A stretch of 64,000 nucleotides of DNA from Chungangia koreensis (GCF_042651785.1 NZ_JBHSEC010000014.1:124001-188000), one strand, 5' to 3'. Positions 17,630 to 26,689 are shown, numbered from the stretch's first letter. A program made the numbers and translations. The notes: generated from the sequence alone by a model not told the origin.

Positions 17630-18124
17630 ATGATGAAAAATAATTTAATTCTATTATTTTTGTCCGCAATGCTAATTTTATCCGCATGCAGTAGTGGGGA
17701 AAAGGAACAGGAAGACCATGGTGATCATGCTCAACATTCGTTGCCAAATGGAGATCTCCAGGAGGAAACGGCTTCAGTAGATATCCTTCCAAGTTTCTTG
17801 GAAGACAAGCCTGAAGAGATGAGAATGGTTTATGCGGCAGCTGGGAAGGCGGCTGATGTCTTGGAATGGATTCCTTGCTACTGCGGATGTGGCGAATCTG
17901 CCGGACATTTAAACAATAAGAACTGTTTTGTAAATGAAATTAAAGAAGATGGAACAGTTGTATGGGATGACCATGGAACACGCTGTCTCGTCTGTATGGA
18001 AATAGCAGTTGAGTCCATTAAGATGAAGCAGGAAGGGAAATCGTTAAAGGAAATTCGAGAAACAATCGACAATACGTATAAAGAAGGATATGCAGTACCT
18101 ACCAATACTCCGATGCCATCTTGA
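17630..18124 (+). CDS. PCYCGC-motif lipoprotein
   Basis: 164 residues from ATG at 17630 with AGAGGAG upstream. The signal peptide ends in a lipobox LSAC near residue 20, followed by a His/Asp/Glu-rich linker (DHGDHAQH). The PCYCGCG motif begins near residue 83, with further Cys in NKNCFVNEI and TRCLVCMEIA, giving six conserved cysteines in the domain. This is the PCYCGC family of unknown function. The His-rich linker and clustered Cys suggest metal binding, which is inference. Expected on the outer face of the membrane. Confidence 0.85.
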   Translation: MMKNNLILLFLSAMLILSACSSGEKEQEDHGDHAQHSLPNGDLQEETASVDILPSFLEDKPEEMRMVYAAAGKAADVLEWIPCYCGCGESAGHLNNKNCFVNEIKEDGTVVWDDHGTRCLVCMEIAVESIKMKQEGKSLKEIRETIDNTYKEGYAVPTNTPMPS

Positions 18125-18131
18125 AATTTTT

Positions 18132-18163
18132 GGACAAACGCTTTGTGTGTTTGTCTTTTTTTA
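18132..18163 (+). terminator. Intrinsic terminator
   Basis: GACAAACGC and GTGTTTGTC stem with a short TTTGT loop, followed by TTTTTTT. Confidence 0.85.
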
Positions 18164-18233
18164 TGGTTCAAGAATAAGGATCATAATGAATTTTAAAAAC
18201 CAAAAAGAGTCTGGTAATAGTGCCAATACTTGC

Positions 18234-18244
18234 CGAAATGAACA
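18234..18244 (+). promoter_or_regulatory. Possible upstream half-operator
   Basis: CGAAATGAACA here repeats the right part of the palindrome at 18325-18341. It could be an auxiliary site for the DeoR-type repressor about 90 bases upstream. Confidence 0.35.
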
Positions 18245-18294
18245 AAGGGGAAAAAAGTTCCAATGAAAACGTTTTACTTTTTCCCTCAATTTCG

Positions 18295-18341
18295 TTGACT
18301 ATATTGTTAATTTGTAACATAATTATGTTCGAAATGAACAT
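18295..18341 (+). promoter_or_regulatory. Promoter and DeoR-type operator of the C4 sugar acid operon
   Basis: TTGACT at 18295-18300, 17 bases, CATAAT at 18318-18323. One base later is a perfect inverted repeat, ATGTTC (18325-18330), five bases GAAAT, GAACAT (18336-18341). A repressor bound there would cover the transcription start. The next gene is a DeoR-family regulator, so autoregulation of the whole operon is likely. Confidence 0.7.
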
Positions 18342-18366
18342 TAAAGCGATTTCATGGGGTGTTGAA

Positions 18367-19131
18367 ATGTCGGCTAATGAACGAAAGAGTAAAATTGTCC
18401 AGCTATTAGAAGTGAAGGGGAAAATCGATATCGTCGAACTGTCTGAAGAGTTATCGGTTACACCGATGACAATCAGAAGGGACCTTGATGCACTGGAGAA
18501 GCAGAAGAAGCTGATTCGTACGCACGGGGGAGCGGTGCTGCCTCAACTTTTAATCCAAGAACAATCCTTTGAATCGAAGCTTGGTAAAGCTATCGACAAA
18601 AAGAGAATGGTTGCACATGAAGCGGTCTCCTTCATTGAAGAACATATGACAATTCTTCTTGACTCAGGGACGACAAACTTTGAAATCGCGAAGCTATTGA
18701 AACACAAGAAGCATTTAACTGTTGTGACGAATGATATTACAATCGCTGTTGAGTTAATGAATACCCAGCACGAGGTAATTGTCTTGGGTGGACGGCTGCA
18801 AAATGGTGTAGGTGCAGTTTATGGACCTCTTACCGAACAAACGTTAAATGAATTGCATGTAGATGCTTTTTTCCTTGGTGCCCATGCAGTTCATCCAACA
18901 TACGGTGTTACGACACCTTCTCTTGAAAAGGCGGCATTGAAGAAAGCGATGATCAATGCAGCGAATAATGTGTATTTAGTTGTCGATTCGACAAAACTTG
19001 ATTACAAATCCTTTTCTAAGGTATGTGATCTACATTCCACGACAAAGTTAATAACAGACTTTCATGTCACGGATGAACAAGTAACAGAATATGAACAGTA
19101 TACAGATCTTGTCATTGCAAAGAAGGTGTAA
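18367..19131 (+). CDS. DeoR-family transcriptional regulator
   Basis: 254 residues from ATG at 18367; the longer frame starting at 18220 would include the promoter. N-terminal winged helix-turn-helix (residues 3-58, with VTPMTIRRDLDALEK as recognition region) and a C-terminal DeoRC sugar-phosphate sensor domain containing LLDSGTTNFEIAKLL and FFLGAHAVHP. First gene of an operon with a DUF1537 kinase, PdxA2 and GntP permease, so its effector is probably a phosphorylated four-carbon sugar acid. Confidence 0.88.
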   Translation: MSANERKSKIVQLLEVKGKIDIVELSEELSVTPMTIRRDLDALEKQKKLIRTHGGAVLPQLLIQEQSFESKLGKAIDKKRMVAHEAVSFIEEHMTILLDSGTTNFEIAKLLKHKKHLTVVTNDITIAVELMNTQHEVIVLGGRLQNGVGAVYGPLTEQTLNELHVDAFFLGAHAVHPTYGVTTPSLEKAALKKAMINAANNVYLVVDSTKLDYKSFSKVCDLHSTTKLITDFHVTDEQVTEYEQYTDLVIAKKV

Positions 19132-19133
19132 AA

Positions 19134-20441
19134 GTGAAAATAGGAGTCATTGCAGATGATATAACGGGTGCTAACGCAACTGGAGTATTACTTTCTAAGA
19201 CTGGCTTTACAAGCGCTACCGTCGTATTTGGGGGGAAAGTTCCCGTAAATAGTTCGTTTACTTCAATTAGTGTCGACACAGACAGCCGTTATGTTAGTCA
19301 AGAAATGGCAAGCCAACGCGTGAACGATGTCTACATCCAATTGAAGTCATGGGGAGCAGATGTGATTACAAAAAGGATTGATAGTACAATTCGAGGAAAC
19401 TTAGGATCTGAGACCGATGCATTATTAGATTCTATGGGATCAGAGAGTATTGCAATTTTTGTCGCTTCTTACCCCGATTCAGGTCGTGTCACATCAGGAG
19501 GCTATTTGCTGGTGGATGGTATTCCTGTACAAGAAACCGATGTTGCTAAGGATCCGATGAATCCGATTCGAAATTCCTATGTTCCAGACGTCATAGCCGA
19601 ACAAAGTAAGTACGAAATTGGCCATGTCGGCTTGGGGACAGTACTTAAAGGAAAAGATTCTATTCAATCGGCTTTACAAAAGTTAATTTTGGAAGGATTA
19701 CGGGTGATTGTCGTAGATGCAGTGACCAATGAAGAGATTCAATGCATTGCGGAAGCTATGGTTGCAATCAAAGAAAAGGTCTTTCTTCCAGTCGATCCAG
19801 GTCCATTGACAGCCGCATACGGTAGTTTGTTGGCGAGTCAACATGTAAAAGAAAATAAGTATATTTTGACTATCGGCAGTGTAACGCCGACAACGGGTCG
19901 TCAAATCCGTTATTTGGTGGATAAAACAAATGTACAACCTGTCTATGTTGATGCAATGAAGTTAGCTTCCATGACTGACTCATGGGAAATGGAAGTTAAA
20001 CGTGCTACAGAAGAAGCCTTAGAGAAGTTGGGAACAGAAGAACTTCTGATTATTACAACACAATCACCATCTTCCCAAGTCCTTTCACTATCTGAAATCG
20101 GTATAAAAGAAGGAGTTACGGGAGAGGAATTGGCTAAGCGCATAACGGTAGGTCTTGCAAATATTACACACAATGTCGTCGTCAATTGTAAGCAAAAAAT
20201 TAGCGGCACTTATTCAAGTGGAGGAGATGTGACGGCTGCTCTATGTGCAGTAAGTGGAGCCGAAGCGATTCACTTGAAGGATGAGGTCATTCCACGTGCA
20301 GCCTATGGGAATTTCATCGGAGGCACATTTGATGGAATTCCGGTTGTTACCAAAGGTGGAACAGTCGGCGACAAGCAATCTATTTATACATGTGTCAACT
20401 ATTTGCGATCAAATAATCATGAAGGAAGTGTAGTTGTATGA
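19134..20441 (+). CDS. Four-carbon acid sugar kinase (DUF1537)
   Basis: 435 residues, GTG start two bases after the regulator stop. The N-terminal substrate domain has VIADDITGANATGV at residues 4-17; the C-terminal nucleotide domain has SGTYSSGGDVTAALC and a glycine-rich GGTFDGIPVVTKGGTVGD. DUF1537 proteins are kinases for D-threonate, L-threonate, D-erythronate and similar acids. The PdxA2 partner next door oxidises the 4-phosphate, so the expected product is 4-phospho-threonate or -erythronate. Which stereoisomer is used is not readable from sequence. Confidence 0.88.
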   Translation: MKIGVIADDITGANATGVLLSKTGFTSATVVFGGKVPVNSSFTSISVDTDSRYVSQEMASQRVNDVYIQLKSWGADVITKRIDSTIRGNLGSETDALLDSMGSESIAIFVASYPDSGRVTSGGYLLVDGIPVQETDVAKDPMNPIRNSYVPDVIAEQSKYEIGHVGLGTVLKGKDSIQSALQKLILEGLRVIVVDAVTNEEIQCIAEAMVAIKEKVFLPVDPGPLTAAYGSLLASQHVKENKYILTIGSVTPTTGRQIRYLVDKTNVQPVYVDAMKLASMTDSWEMEVKRATEEALEKLGTEELLIITTQSPSSQVLSLSEIGIKEGVTGEELAKRITVGLANITHNVVVNCKQKISGTYSSGGDVTAALCAVSGAEAIHLKDEVIPRAAYGNFIGGTFDGIPVVTKGGTVGDKQSIYTCVNYLRSNNHEGSVVV

Positions 20442-21448
20442 CAACAAGAGAAATTATTGCAATCCCAATGGGAGATGCTGCAGGTATTGGACCAGAAATC
20501 ACAGTTAAATCATTAGCTAAGAAAGAAATTTATGATTTATGCAAACCGTTAGTTGTCGGAGATGCAAATATTGTACGAAAAGCAATTGAAGTAACGGAAA
20601 CTAAATTGAACGTAAATGTAGTGAACTCTCCTGCTGAAGGCAAATATGAGTTCGGTACCATTGACATGATTGATTTGGCAAACATTGATATGAATGCATT
20701 CGAGCCAGGTGTTGTTTCTGCAAATAATGGACAAGCATCATTTGAGTACATCAAACGTTCTGTTGAATTGGCTATGGCTAATGAAGTTAAAGCTTTAGCA
20801 ACAACGCCGATCAATAAAGAATCATTGAAAGCTGCAAACGTTCCGTATATCGGACATACTGAAATGCTTGAAGATTTAGGCGGTGCTCCAGATCCGTTGA
20901 CAATGTTCCAAGTAAACGGAATGCGAATCTTCTTCTTGACTCGCCACGTGTCCGTTGCGGAAGCGATTAACCAAATGACAAAAGAACGTGTTCATGATTA
21001 TTTAATTCGTTGTGACAAAGCCCTTCAACGTCTTGGAGTGGAAAGCCGTAAATTAGCAGTTGCAGGTTTGAACCCGCATGCTGGTGAAGGTGGACTATTC
21101 GGACATGAAGAAGTAGAAGAAATCAAACCAGGTGTTGAATTAGCGAAAGCAGATGGTATTGACGCTTACGGCCCAGTACCTGCGGACTCTGTATTCTTCC
21201 AAGCATTAAATGGAAAATACGATGCAGTTCTTTCTCTTTACCATGATCAAGGGCATATCGCAGCTAAAATGACAGATTTCCACCGTACAATTTCCATTAC
21301 GAATGGTCTTCCATTCCTACGTACATCTGTCGACCATGGTACTGCTTTTGATATTGCGTGGAAAAACATTGCATCTGAAGTAAGCATGTACGAGTGCATT
21401 AAACTTGCAGCTGAATACGCACCTAAATTTACACGCGAGTCTCTATAA
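20438..21448 (+). CDS. pdxA2: PdxA2-type 4-phospho-threonate/erythronate dehydrogenase
   Basis: 336 residues. PdxA-family metal ligands are visible in YIGHTEMLEDL, GLNPHAGEGGLFG and SLYHDQGHIAAK, and the N-terminal IPMGDAAGIGPEI is typical. The PdxA2 branch oxidatively decarboxylates 4-phospho-threonate (or erythronate) to dihydroxyacetone phosphate. It overlaps the kinase by four bases (ATGA). The pairing with DUF1537 and GntP argues for catabolism and against a role in pyridoxal phosphate synthesis. Confidence 0.88.
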   Translation: MTTREIIAIPMGDAAGIGPEITVKSLAKKEIYDLCKPLVVGDANIVRKAIEVTETKLNVNVVNSPAEGKYEFGTIDMIDLANIDMNAFEPGVVSANNGQASFEYIKRSVELAMANEVKALATTPINKESLKAANVPYIGHTEMLEDLGGAPDPLTMFQVNGMRIFFLTRHVSVAEAINQMTKERVHDYLIRCDKALQRLGVESRKLAVAGLNPHAGEGGLFGHEEVEEIKPGVELAKADGIDAYGPVPADSVFFQALNGKYDAVLSLYHDQGHIAAKMTDFHRTISITNGLPFLRTSVDHGTAFDIAWKNIASEVSMYECIKLAAEYAPKFTRESL

Positions 21449-21461
21449 TTTTCAGGTTATA

Positions 21462-21489
21462 AATGGCAGGGGAGCTAACCTCCCCTGGC
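21462..21489 (+). other. Intercistronic stem-loop
   Basis: AGGGGAG and CTCCCCT form a 7-bp stem with a CTAAC loop between pdxA2 and the permease. There is no T-run, so it is more likely an mRNA-stability or partial-attenuation structure than a full terminator. Confidence 0.5.
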
Positions 21490-21530
21490 ATTATAATGAA
21501 TTTATAAAATACATTAGGGGGATCTAAGAG

Positions 21531-22901
21531 ATGTCACCAGAAGTTCAAATGATAGTCGGCCTGGTCATTGGTGTGGCTGCACTTATCCTATTGGTTTTAA
21601 AAACCAAGATTCATGCATTTTTAGCCTTAGTTATCGCAGCATCATTGACTGGTATTATTGGTGGTATGAATCCGGTAGATGTAGCTTCAACTATTTCAAA
21701 AGGTTTCGGTAATACGATTGCATCAATCGGTATCGTAGTTGGTTTTGGGGTTATGATCGGACGTATTTTGGAAGTGTCCGGTGCTGCAGAACGTTTAGCA
21801 TATAGCCTTATCCGTTTGGTAGGCAAGAAAAAAGAAGAATGGGCAATGGCGATTGCAGGTTATATTGTATCGATTCCGATCTTTGTAGACTCAGCATTCG
21901 TTATTTTAAGCCCGCTTGTGAAAGCGCTATCCCGTAAGACAGGTAAATCCGTTGTCACGTTAGGAATTGCTTTAGGTGTAGGTCTCGTTGCGACTCATCA
22001 TGCAGTTCCTCCTACTCCAGGTCCGTTAGGTGTTGCAGGGATCTTCGGAGTAGATATCGGTTCCATGATTGCGTGGGGATTAGTTTTTGCATTTCCAATC
22101 ATTATTTCTGGTGTTCTATATGCAAAATGGATTGGCAAGCGGATTTATCAAATCCCGACGGAAGACAGTCTTGGATATGAACGACCAACAAAAGAGCAAG
22201 CCTATCAAGAGTTCCTTCAGCTTTCTGATGAACGCAGTAAAGAATTGCCATCATTGTTCCGTTCATTACTGCCGATTATTTTACCGATTATTTTGATCTT
22301 CCTGAACACAACATTAAGTGCTATGGAATTATCAGGTGGTTGGGTAGATTATGTCTTATTCCTCGGTCAACCAATAATTGCAGTCGGGCTTGCACTGGTT
22401 GCAGCTATTTACGCCCTTGCAGGTGATTTAAGAAGAGAAGAAGCGCTTGAACGGATGGAAGAAGGAATGACAACAGCAGGTATTATTCTTCTTGTGACAG
22501 GTGCTGGTGGAGCGCTTGGACAAATTCTCCGTGATAGCGGAGCAGGGGATTTCATCGCATCAAAAGTTGCCGAACTCCCTCTTCCAGCAGTATTGATTCC
22601 GTTTTTCATTGCGACAATCGTTCGTTTAATCCAAGGAAGCGGTACAGTTGCCATGATTACTGCCGCATCTATCTCCGCACCGATTGTCATGAACTTGGAT
22701 GTTAATCTTGCGCTTGCTGCACAAGCTGCGGCACTTGGTGCAATGGTTTTCTCTTACTTTAACGATAGCTTATTCTGGGTAGTCAACCGCACACTTGGAA
22801 TTAAAGATGTAAAAGAGCAGATTTTAGTTTGGTCTGTACCGACGACCATTGCTTGGGCAGTATCCTTAGTTGCGATCTTAATTGCAAATATGTTTGTTTA
22901 A
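21531..22901 (+). CDS. GntP-family sugar acid permease
   Basis: 456 residues with about twelve hydrophobic helices. GntP features are ATHHAVPPTPGPLGVAG in the first half and GSGTVAMITAASISAP in the second. Gluconate:H+ symporter family, members of which import gluconate, glycerate, threonate and similar acids. ATG follows GGGGGATC. As last gene of the DeoR operon it probably imports the acid phosphorylated by the DUF1537 kinase, so gluconate itself is not the best guess. Confidence 0.88.
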   Translation: MSPEVQMIVGLVIGVAALILLVLKTKIHAFLALVIAASLTGIIGGMNPVDVASTISKGFGNTIASIGIVVGFGVMIGRILEVSGAAERLAYSLIRLVGKKKEEWAMAIAGYIVSIPIFVDSAFVILSPLVKALSRKTGKSVVTLGIALGVGLVATHHAVPPTPGPLGVAGIFGVDIGSMIAWGLVFAFPIIISGVLYAKWIGKRIYQIPTEDSLGYERPTKEQAYQEFLQLSDERSKELPSLFRSLLPIILPIILIFLNTTLSAMELSGGWVDYVLFLGQPIIAVGLALVAAIYALAGDLRREEALERMEEGMTTAGIILLVTGAGGALGQILRDSGAGDFIASKVAELPLPAVLIPFFIATIVRLIQGSGTVAMITAASISAPIVMNLDVNLALAAQAAALGAMVFSYFNDSLFWVVNRTLGIKDVKEQILVWSVPTTIAWAVSLVAILIANMFV

Positions 22902-22937
22902 TAAATTAAATATTCGAACATTTATATTCAATATTTT

Positions 22938-22982
22938 AAAAAGACTCTGTGAAAATTCTGATTTTCATGGAGTCTTTTTTCA
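22938..22982 (+). terminator. Intrinsic terminator of the C4 sugar acid operon
   Basis: AAAAAGACTC...GAAAAT pairs with ATTTTC...GAGTCTTTTTT around TCTG, ending in a T-run. Confidence 0.9.
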
Positions 22983-23047
22983 GTTATGCTTTTCTTAATT
23001 GGAGTTCTACTTAATATTAATGAAGATGTTAAAAACAGGAGGTCATG

Positions 23048-23707
23048 ATGAAAGGAAAAGTTTTTTTCTCATCTTGGAGTGGAGGGAAAGATTCCGCCTT
23101 GGCATTTTATGAAGCAGTTCAATCGGGTGGAGAGCCCGGTTTGCTTCTTACAATGTTTGAAGAAGGTGGTTTGAATTCAAAATCACATGCACTTCCCTAT
23201 GATGTTATAGCTGCACAAGCCGAGAAACTAAATGTACCGTTACTCACAAAGAATGCGAGTTGGACTTCCTATGAAGGGATGTTTAGAGAAGCATTAAATG
23301 AAATGAAACATTTAGGGATCACATATGGCGTTTTCGGTGACATCGATTTAATCGATCACTTGAACTGGGTACAAAACATTTGTGAGAAAGCCGGTGTTAC
23401 AGCTATCCACCCACTTTGGGAATGGCCGCGAAAGAACGTATTAAAAGATGTTATTGAATTAGGGTTTGAAGCATACATCATCGTAGTAGATTCGACTCGT
23501 TTGTCTCCTTCATACTTAGGGAGGAAACTGACACATGAGCTCGTAGAAGAACTCAACAGATTAGGGGTAGATCCTTGCGGGGAAAGTGGTGAATTCCATA
23601 CATTAGTGGTCGATGGGCCAATCTTTTCTTCCGCTGTACCAGTCCGCTTTAGGGAAATCGTTGAAAATGAAGGATACGCGTTTTTAACTATGGAATTGTT
23701 GAGATAA
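23048..23707 (+). CDS. Dph6-related ATP-pyrophosphatase domain protein
   Basis: 219 residues; tandem ATGs at 23045 and 23048, the second better spaced from AGGAGG. The PP-loop SSWSGGKDSALAFYEA lies near the N-terminus, and the C-terminal GESGEFHTLVVDGPIF is the signature of the Dph6 / MJ0570 group. The eukaryotic relative amidates diphthine, but bacteria lack diphthamide, so the bacterial substrate is unknown. Adenylation of a carboxylate followed by amide formation is the family chemistry. Monocistronic, between a terminator and nagZ. Confidence 0.8.
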   Translation: MKGKVFFSSWSGGKDSALAFYEAVQSGGEPGLLLTMFEEGGLNSKSHALPYDVIAAQAEKLNVPLLTKNASWTSYEGMFREALNEMKHLGITYGVFGDIDLIDHLNWVQNICEKAGVTAIHPLWEWPRKNVLKDVIELGFEAYIIVVDSTRLSPSYLGRKLTHELVEELNRLGVDPCGESGEFHTLVVDGPIFSSAVPVRFREIVENEGYAFLTMELLR

Positions 23708-23764
23708 CGACTATTAAATGCTCGTCTTCTTGAATAGACTGCGAGTAAAGGAGGCGAGAAATCA

Positions 23765-24973
23765 TTGAATAAGCAGATGGTATTAAACGGTTTGCTAATT
23801 TTTGTACTTATCCTGGCGGGATGTTCAAAGAAGGAAAAGGAAGTAGTCGTAGTACAGGAGAAGAATAACGAGGTAACGATTGAAGAGCAAATTGCCCAAA
23901 TGACATTGGATGAGAAAATTGGCCAGCTGATCATGGTTGGCGTAGAGGGTGAGAGTTTCTCGCCTGAGATGGAAGATTTGATACAGAAAGAGAAGGTTGG
24001 AGGGATTATTCTCCTACCGAAAAATATCTCATCGGCTGAACAAACCTTGAAGTTACTAAATGATTTAAAGAAAGCCAATGAAGTAAATGACATTCCTCTA
24101 TTCCTTTCTGTTGATGAAGAAGGGGGGACGATTTCCCGTCTGCCGGATGAATTTGACAGCTTGCCAACGACAAGAGAAATCGGTTCAATGGACAGTCCGG
24201 AATTCAGCTTTGAAGTCGGTCAGTTCTTAGCTCATCAAGTAAAGGCATTTGGATACAATATGAATATGGCGCCTGTACTGGACGTAGATAGTAACCCGGA
24301 AAACCCGGTCATTGGGGACCGTTCTTTCGGCTCAGACCCAGATATAGTAGCGAGCTTAGGGGTTGCTACAATGAAAGGAATGCAGGAGGAAAATGTTATA
24401 CCGGTAGTCAAACACTTTCCGGGTCATGGTGATACGTCTGATGATTCCCATTCTTCACTCCCCATTTTGGATGCAGATTTAGAGAGGTTAAATTCCTTGG
24501 AACTGATCCCCTTTAAAAGAGCAATTGAAGAAGGCGCTGATGCTGTCATGACTGCTCATATTCTATTTCCGAAGATTGATTCCTCTAATCCCGCTACTCT
24601 TTCCGGGAAAGTTATAAATGGCATTCTAAGGGAAAGTCTTGGATTTGAAGGGGTCATCATTACAGATGATCTGACTATGGGGGCTATTCGAAATTCATAT
24701 TCGGCAGGTCAGGCAGCAGTACGGGCATTTCTGGCAGGCCATGATATTCTCTTAATATGTCATGAATACGACAACTACTATATGGCCATTCAAGCTATGA
24801 AAGAAGCGGTCACATCAGGGAAAATAACAGAGGAACAAGTAGACCAGAGTGTCCAAAGAATCTTGACCTTAAAGAAGAAATATAAGTTATCCAATGAACC
24901 AGTGGAGTCAATCGACGTGGAAGCGATCAACAAAGAATTAGACAAGTTATTAGAAAAAGGGCAAGCCTCTTAA
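23765..24973 (+). CDS. nagZ: Glycoside hydrolase family 3 N-acetylglucosaminidase, lipoprotein
   Basis: 402 residues from a TTG with AAAGGAGG upstream. Signal peptide ends in LAGC (lipobox) near residue 20. The GH3 domain has KHFPGHGDTSDDSHSSLP, which carries the catalytic His loop, and the nucleophile Asp in IITDDLTMGA. Removes terminal N-acetylglucosamine from muropeptides outside the cell. It lacks the second C-terminal domain of B. subtilis NagZ (YbbD, over 600 residues), so it is the short form. Its 3' end is part of the terminator stem. Confidence 0.88.
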   Translation: MNKQMVLNGLLIFVLILAGCSKKEKEVVVVQEKNNEVTIEEQIAQMTLDEKIGQLIMVGVEGESFSPEMEDLIQKEKVGGIILLPKNISSAEQTLKLLNDLKKANEVNDIPLFLSVDEEGGTISRLPDEFDSLPTTREIGSMDSPEFSFEVGQFLAHQVKAFGYNMNMAPVLDVDSNPENPVIGDRSFGSDPDIVASLGVATMKGMQEENVIPVVKHFPGHGDTSDDSHSSLPILDADLERLNSLELIPFKRAIEEGADAVMTAHILFPKIDSSNPATLSGKVINGILRESLGFEGVIITDDLTMGAIRNSYSAGQAAVRAFLAGHDILLICHEYDNYYMAIQAMKEAVTSGKITEEQVDQSVQRILTLKKKYKLSNEPVESIDVEAINKELDKLLEKGQAS

Positions 24974-25004
24974 GTAATCCACTAAGAGGAGCCCTTTTCT
25001 TTTG
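24954..25004. terminator. Bidirectional terminator overlapping the nagZ 3' end
   Basis: AAAAAGGGC and CCTCTTA pair with TAAGAGG and GCCCTTTT around a loop; T-rich on the + side, A-rich left arm gives T on the reverse side. It separates nagZ from the convergent methyltransferase. Confidence 0.75.
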
Positions 25005-25009
25005 CTTTC

Positions 25010-26170
25010 TTATATTAACCCCGCTAATTCCTTTTCTAAAAACGGTTTAGCATTGAGCATATTTACAAAATTACGATATTCTTCTTTTTGCTGATCAGAT
25101 GGTGTTCGGCCCGTATAATATGCCCTAATCATTATATTCTTTGGCGTATGCTCAACATCGATGAATTCTAATAACTGAGCATCATATCCGACGATCGATA
25201 GAAGTTCAGCTCGAATGGAATCGGTGGCAAGAGAGGCGAATCGTTCCTTGATCAACCCATGCTTCGTCATAAGGTTTAATTCCTCCGAAGCCAACTGTGT
25301 GAAGAGTTCATGCTGGCAGCATGGAACACTTAAAATGACTTTTGCTCCCCATTTAACAGCTCGTCCTAATGCTAAATCGGTTGCAACGTCACATGCATGG
25401 AGAGTAACGACCATATCAACTGAATTTTCATCGTTATAATCACTGATATCTCCGACCAGGAATTCTAAGTTTTCATAATCTAAGTCCTCAGCAATTTGCC
25501 GGCATTCCTCGATTACTTCCTTTTTAAGGTCCAAGCCGGTAACACGGATATCGAGACCTTTTTCTTCATGGAGATAATGGTAGAGAGCAAAGGTCAAATA
25601 AGATTTCCCAGATCCAAAATCTAAAATACGTACAGGGCGATCCTTTGGTAAATATTGAAGCGAATCGTCTATAAATTCGACAAAGCGATTGATTTGCCTA
25701 AACTTATCATATTTTTGCTTTTTGACCTTGCCATCTGGCGTTTGCACTCCAAGTCTAACTAAGAATGGATATGTGCTGTGCTCATCCAGTAAATACTGCT
25801 TTTTTCGATTATGTGAGAGATCAGCTTTTTTTATTTCCACTGCCTTTTCAGCTTTCCAAAGTACTTTAAATTTTTTTGATATTTGAATTTGTGCTTTTTC
25901 ATCTTCAAATTCGGCATGTACTTGTCTGAAACGGTTAAGGAGTTCGCTTAACAGTCCCTCTATTTGACCTAAACTTACGTTTTCATGATTCAAAATCCGT
26001 TCATATTGGTATTCAAATTGAATATGGTAAACACCTTTCAACATTAGTGGCTTCATCCGAACTCTTTTTAATTCGTCCGATTTCATACGAGGCTGACTAA
26101 TGGTTGCTGATAAGAGTTTTTGTTCTTTCAGTTTTTCAGTCAGATCGGAAAGCATTTCGTCAAATTCCAT
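25010..26170 (-). CDS. Class I SAM-dependent methyltransferase, Methyltransf_32-like
   Basis: 386 residues. The SAM loop is LDFGSGKSYLTFALYHYL near residue 185, with an acidic strand end GLDLKKEV, and the motif LHACDVATDLALGRAV followed by SVPCCQHELF. The DxA and PCC features resemble the Methyltransf_32 group, which includes eukaryotic METTL25-like proteins; the acceptor is not known. The N-terminal 140 residues are a helical extension of unknown role. Start ATG at 26170 with AAGTAGGGATG upstream. Monocistronic. Confidence 0.75.
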   Translation of the reverse strand: MEFDEMLSDLTEKLKEQKLLSATISQPRMKSDELKRVRMKPLMLKGVYHIQFEYQYERILNHENVSLGQIEGLLSELLNRFRQVHAEFEDEKAQIQISKKFKVLWKAEKAVEIKKADLSHNRKKQYLLDEHSTYPFLVRLGVQTPDGKVKKQKYDKFRQINRFVEFIDDSLQYLPKDRPVRILDFGSGKSYLTFALYHYLHEEKGLDIRVTGLDLKKEVIEECRQIAEDLDYENLEFLVGDISDYNDENSVDMVVTLHACDVATDLALGRAVKWGAKVILSVPCCQHELFTQLASEELNLMTKHGLIKERFASLATDSIRAELLSIVGYDAQLLEFIDVEHTPKNIMIRAYYTGRTPSDQQKEEYRNFVNMLNAKPFLEKELAGLI

Positions 26171-26242
26171 GATTACATCCCTACTTCTCTTAAAATATTG
26201 TGGGCGTACTCATCATATCATGACCCATCCTATCCATAAATA

Positions 26243-26270
26243 AAGACGCACCTCCTAAGGTGCGTCAGGC
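26243..26270 (-). terminator. Terminator after the YdaT-like gene
   Basis: GACGCACCT (26245-26253) and AGGTGCGTC (26258-26266) form a perfect 9-bp stem; the reverse strand continues TTTATTTAT. Confidence 0.8.
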
Positions 26271-26633
26271 TTATTCATAAAATTGATCTTCAAAGCTGCC
26301 GTCTTCCTTATAAACATTCAAGATACCATCATGTTCGTTAACATAGGACTTTGCTCTATCCAACAGTTCGGATTTTGTGTCTTCTGACATGATTGCACGT
26401 TCCCCGTCGACTTTTTTCAGCTTCCAAGCGTCATCTTCAGAGATCACTTCGTATTCAGGGCGATCAGAGTGCCCGTGAACATATTGTTTTGCCTTACTTA
26501 AAGCGATCGGAATTGCGCGGCTTTCCTCATATCCATCCTCTAATAAGGCGTTTGCGATTTCTATTGCTTTGTCTCTCACATCTTCGTTCAAATTCTTGAA
26601 AGATACAGGATAATCGTTTTTACTCCAAGGCAT
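26271..26633 (-). CDS. ydaT: YdaT-like general stress protein with DUF2188 domain
   Basis: 120 residues. N-terminal MPWSKNDYPVSFKNL and the helical block VRDKAIEIANALLEDG match B. subtilis YdaT; the C-terminal half (from YEVISEDDAWKLKKVDGE) is a DUF2188-like two-layer fold. Role unknown; the B. subtilis gene belongs to the sigma-B regulon. ATG has AGGAGGAG upstream and a candidate sigma-B promoter lies about 30 bases further up. Confidence 0.8.
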   Translation of the reverse strand: MPWSKNDYPVSFKNLNEDVRDKAIEIANALLEDGYEESRAIPIALSKAKQYVHGHSDRPEYEVISEDDAWKLKKVDGERAIMSEDTKSELLDRAKSYVNEHDGILNVYKEDGSFEDQFYE

Positions 26634-26663
26634 AAAAATCTCCTCCTAATCTTTAATAAGATA

Positions 26664-26689
26664 CTTCCCGGTAAGTGAAGTACTAAAAC
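26664..26689 (-). promoter_or_regulatory. Candidate sigma-B promoter of ydaT
   Basis: On the reverse strand GTTTTA, 14 bases, GGGAAG. This is near the sigma-B pattern (GTTTAA, 12-14 bases, GGGTAT) with mismatches in both boxes. The homologous B. subtilis gene is sigma-B dependent. Confidence 0.45.

Noticed and set aside
18220..18366. 49-codon N-terminal extension of the DeoR regulator
   Set aside because: It would cover the promoter and operator; the helix-turn-helix starts right after the ATG at 18367 as in the family.
23356..24093. 245-codon reverse frame across the Dph6-like gene and nagZ
   Set aside because: Lies antisense to two well-supported genes and their terminator-free junction; Ser/Phe-rich shadow composition.
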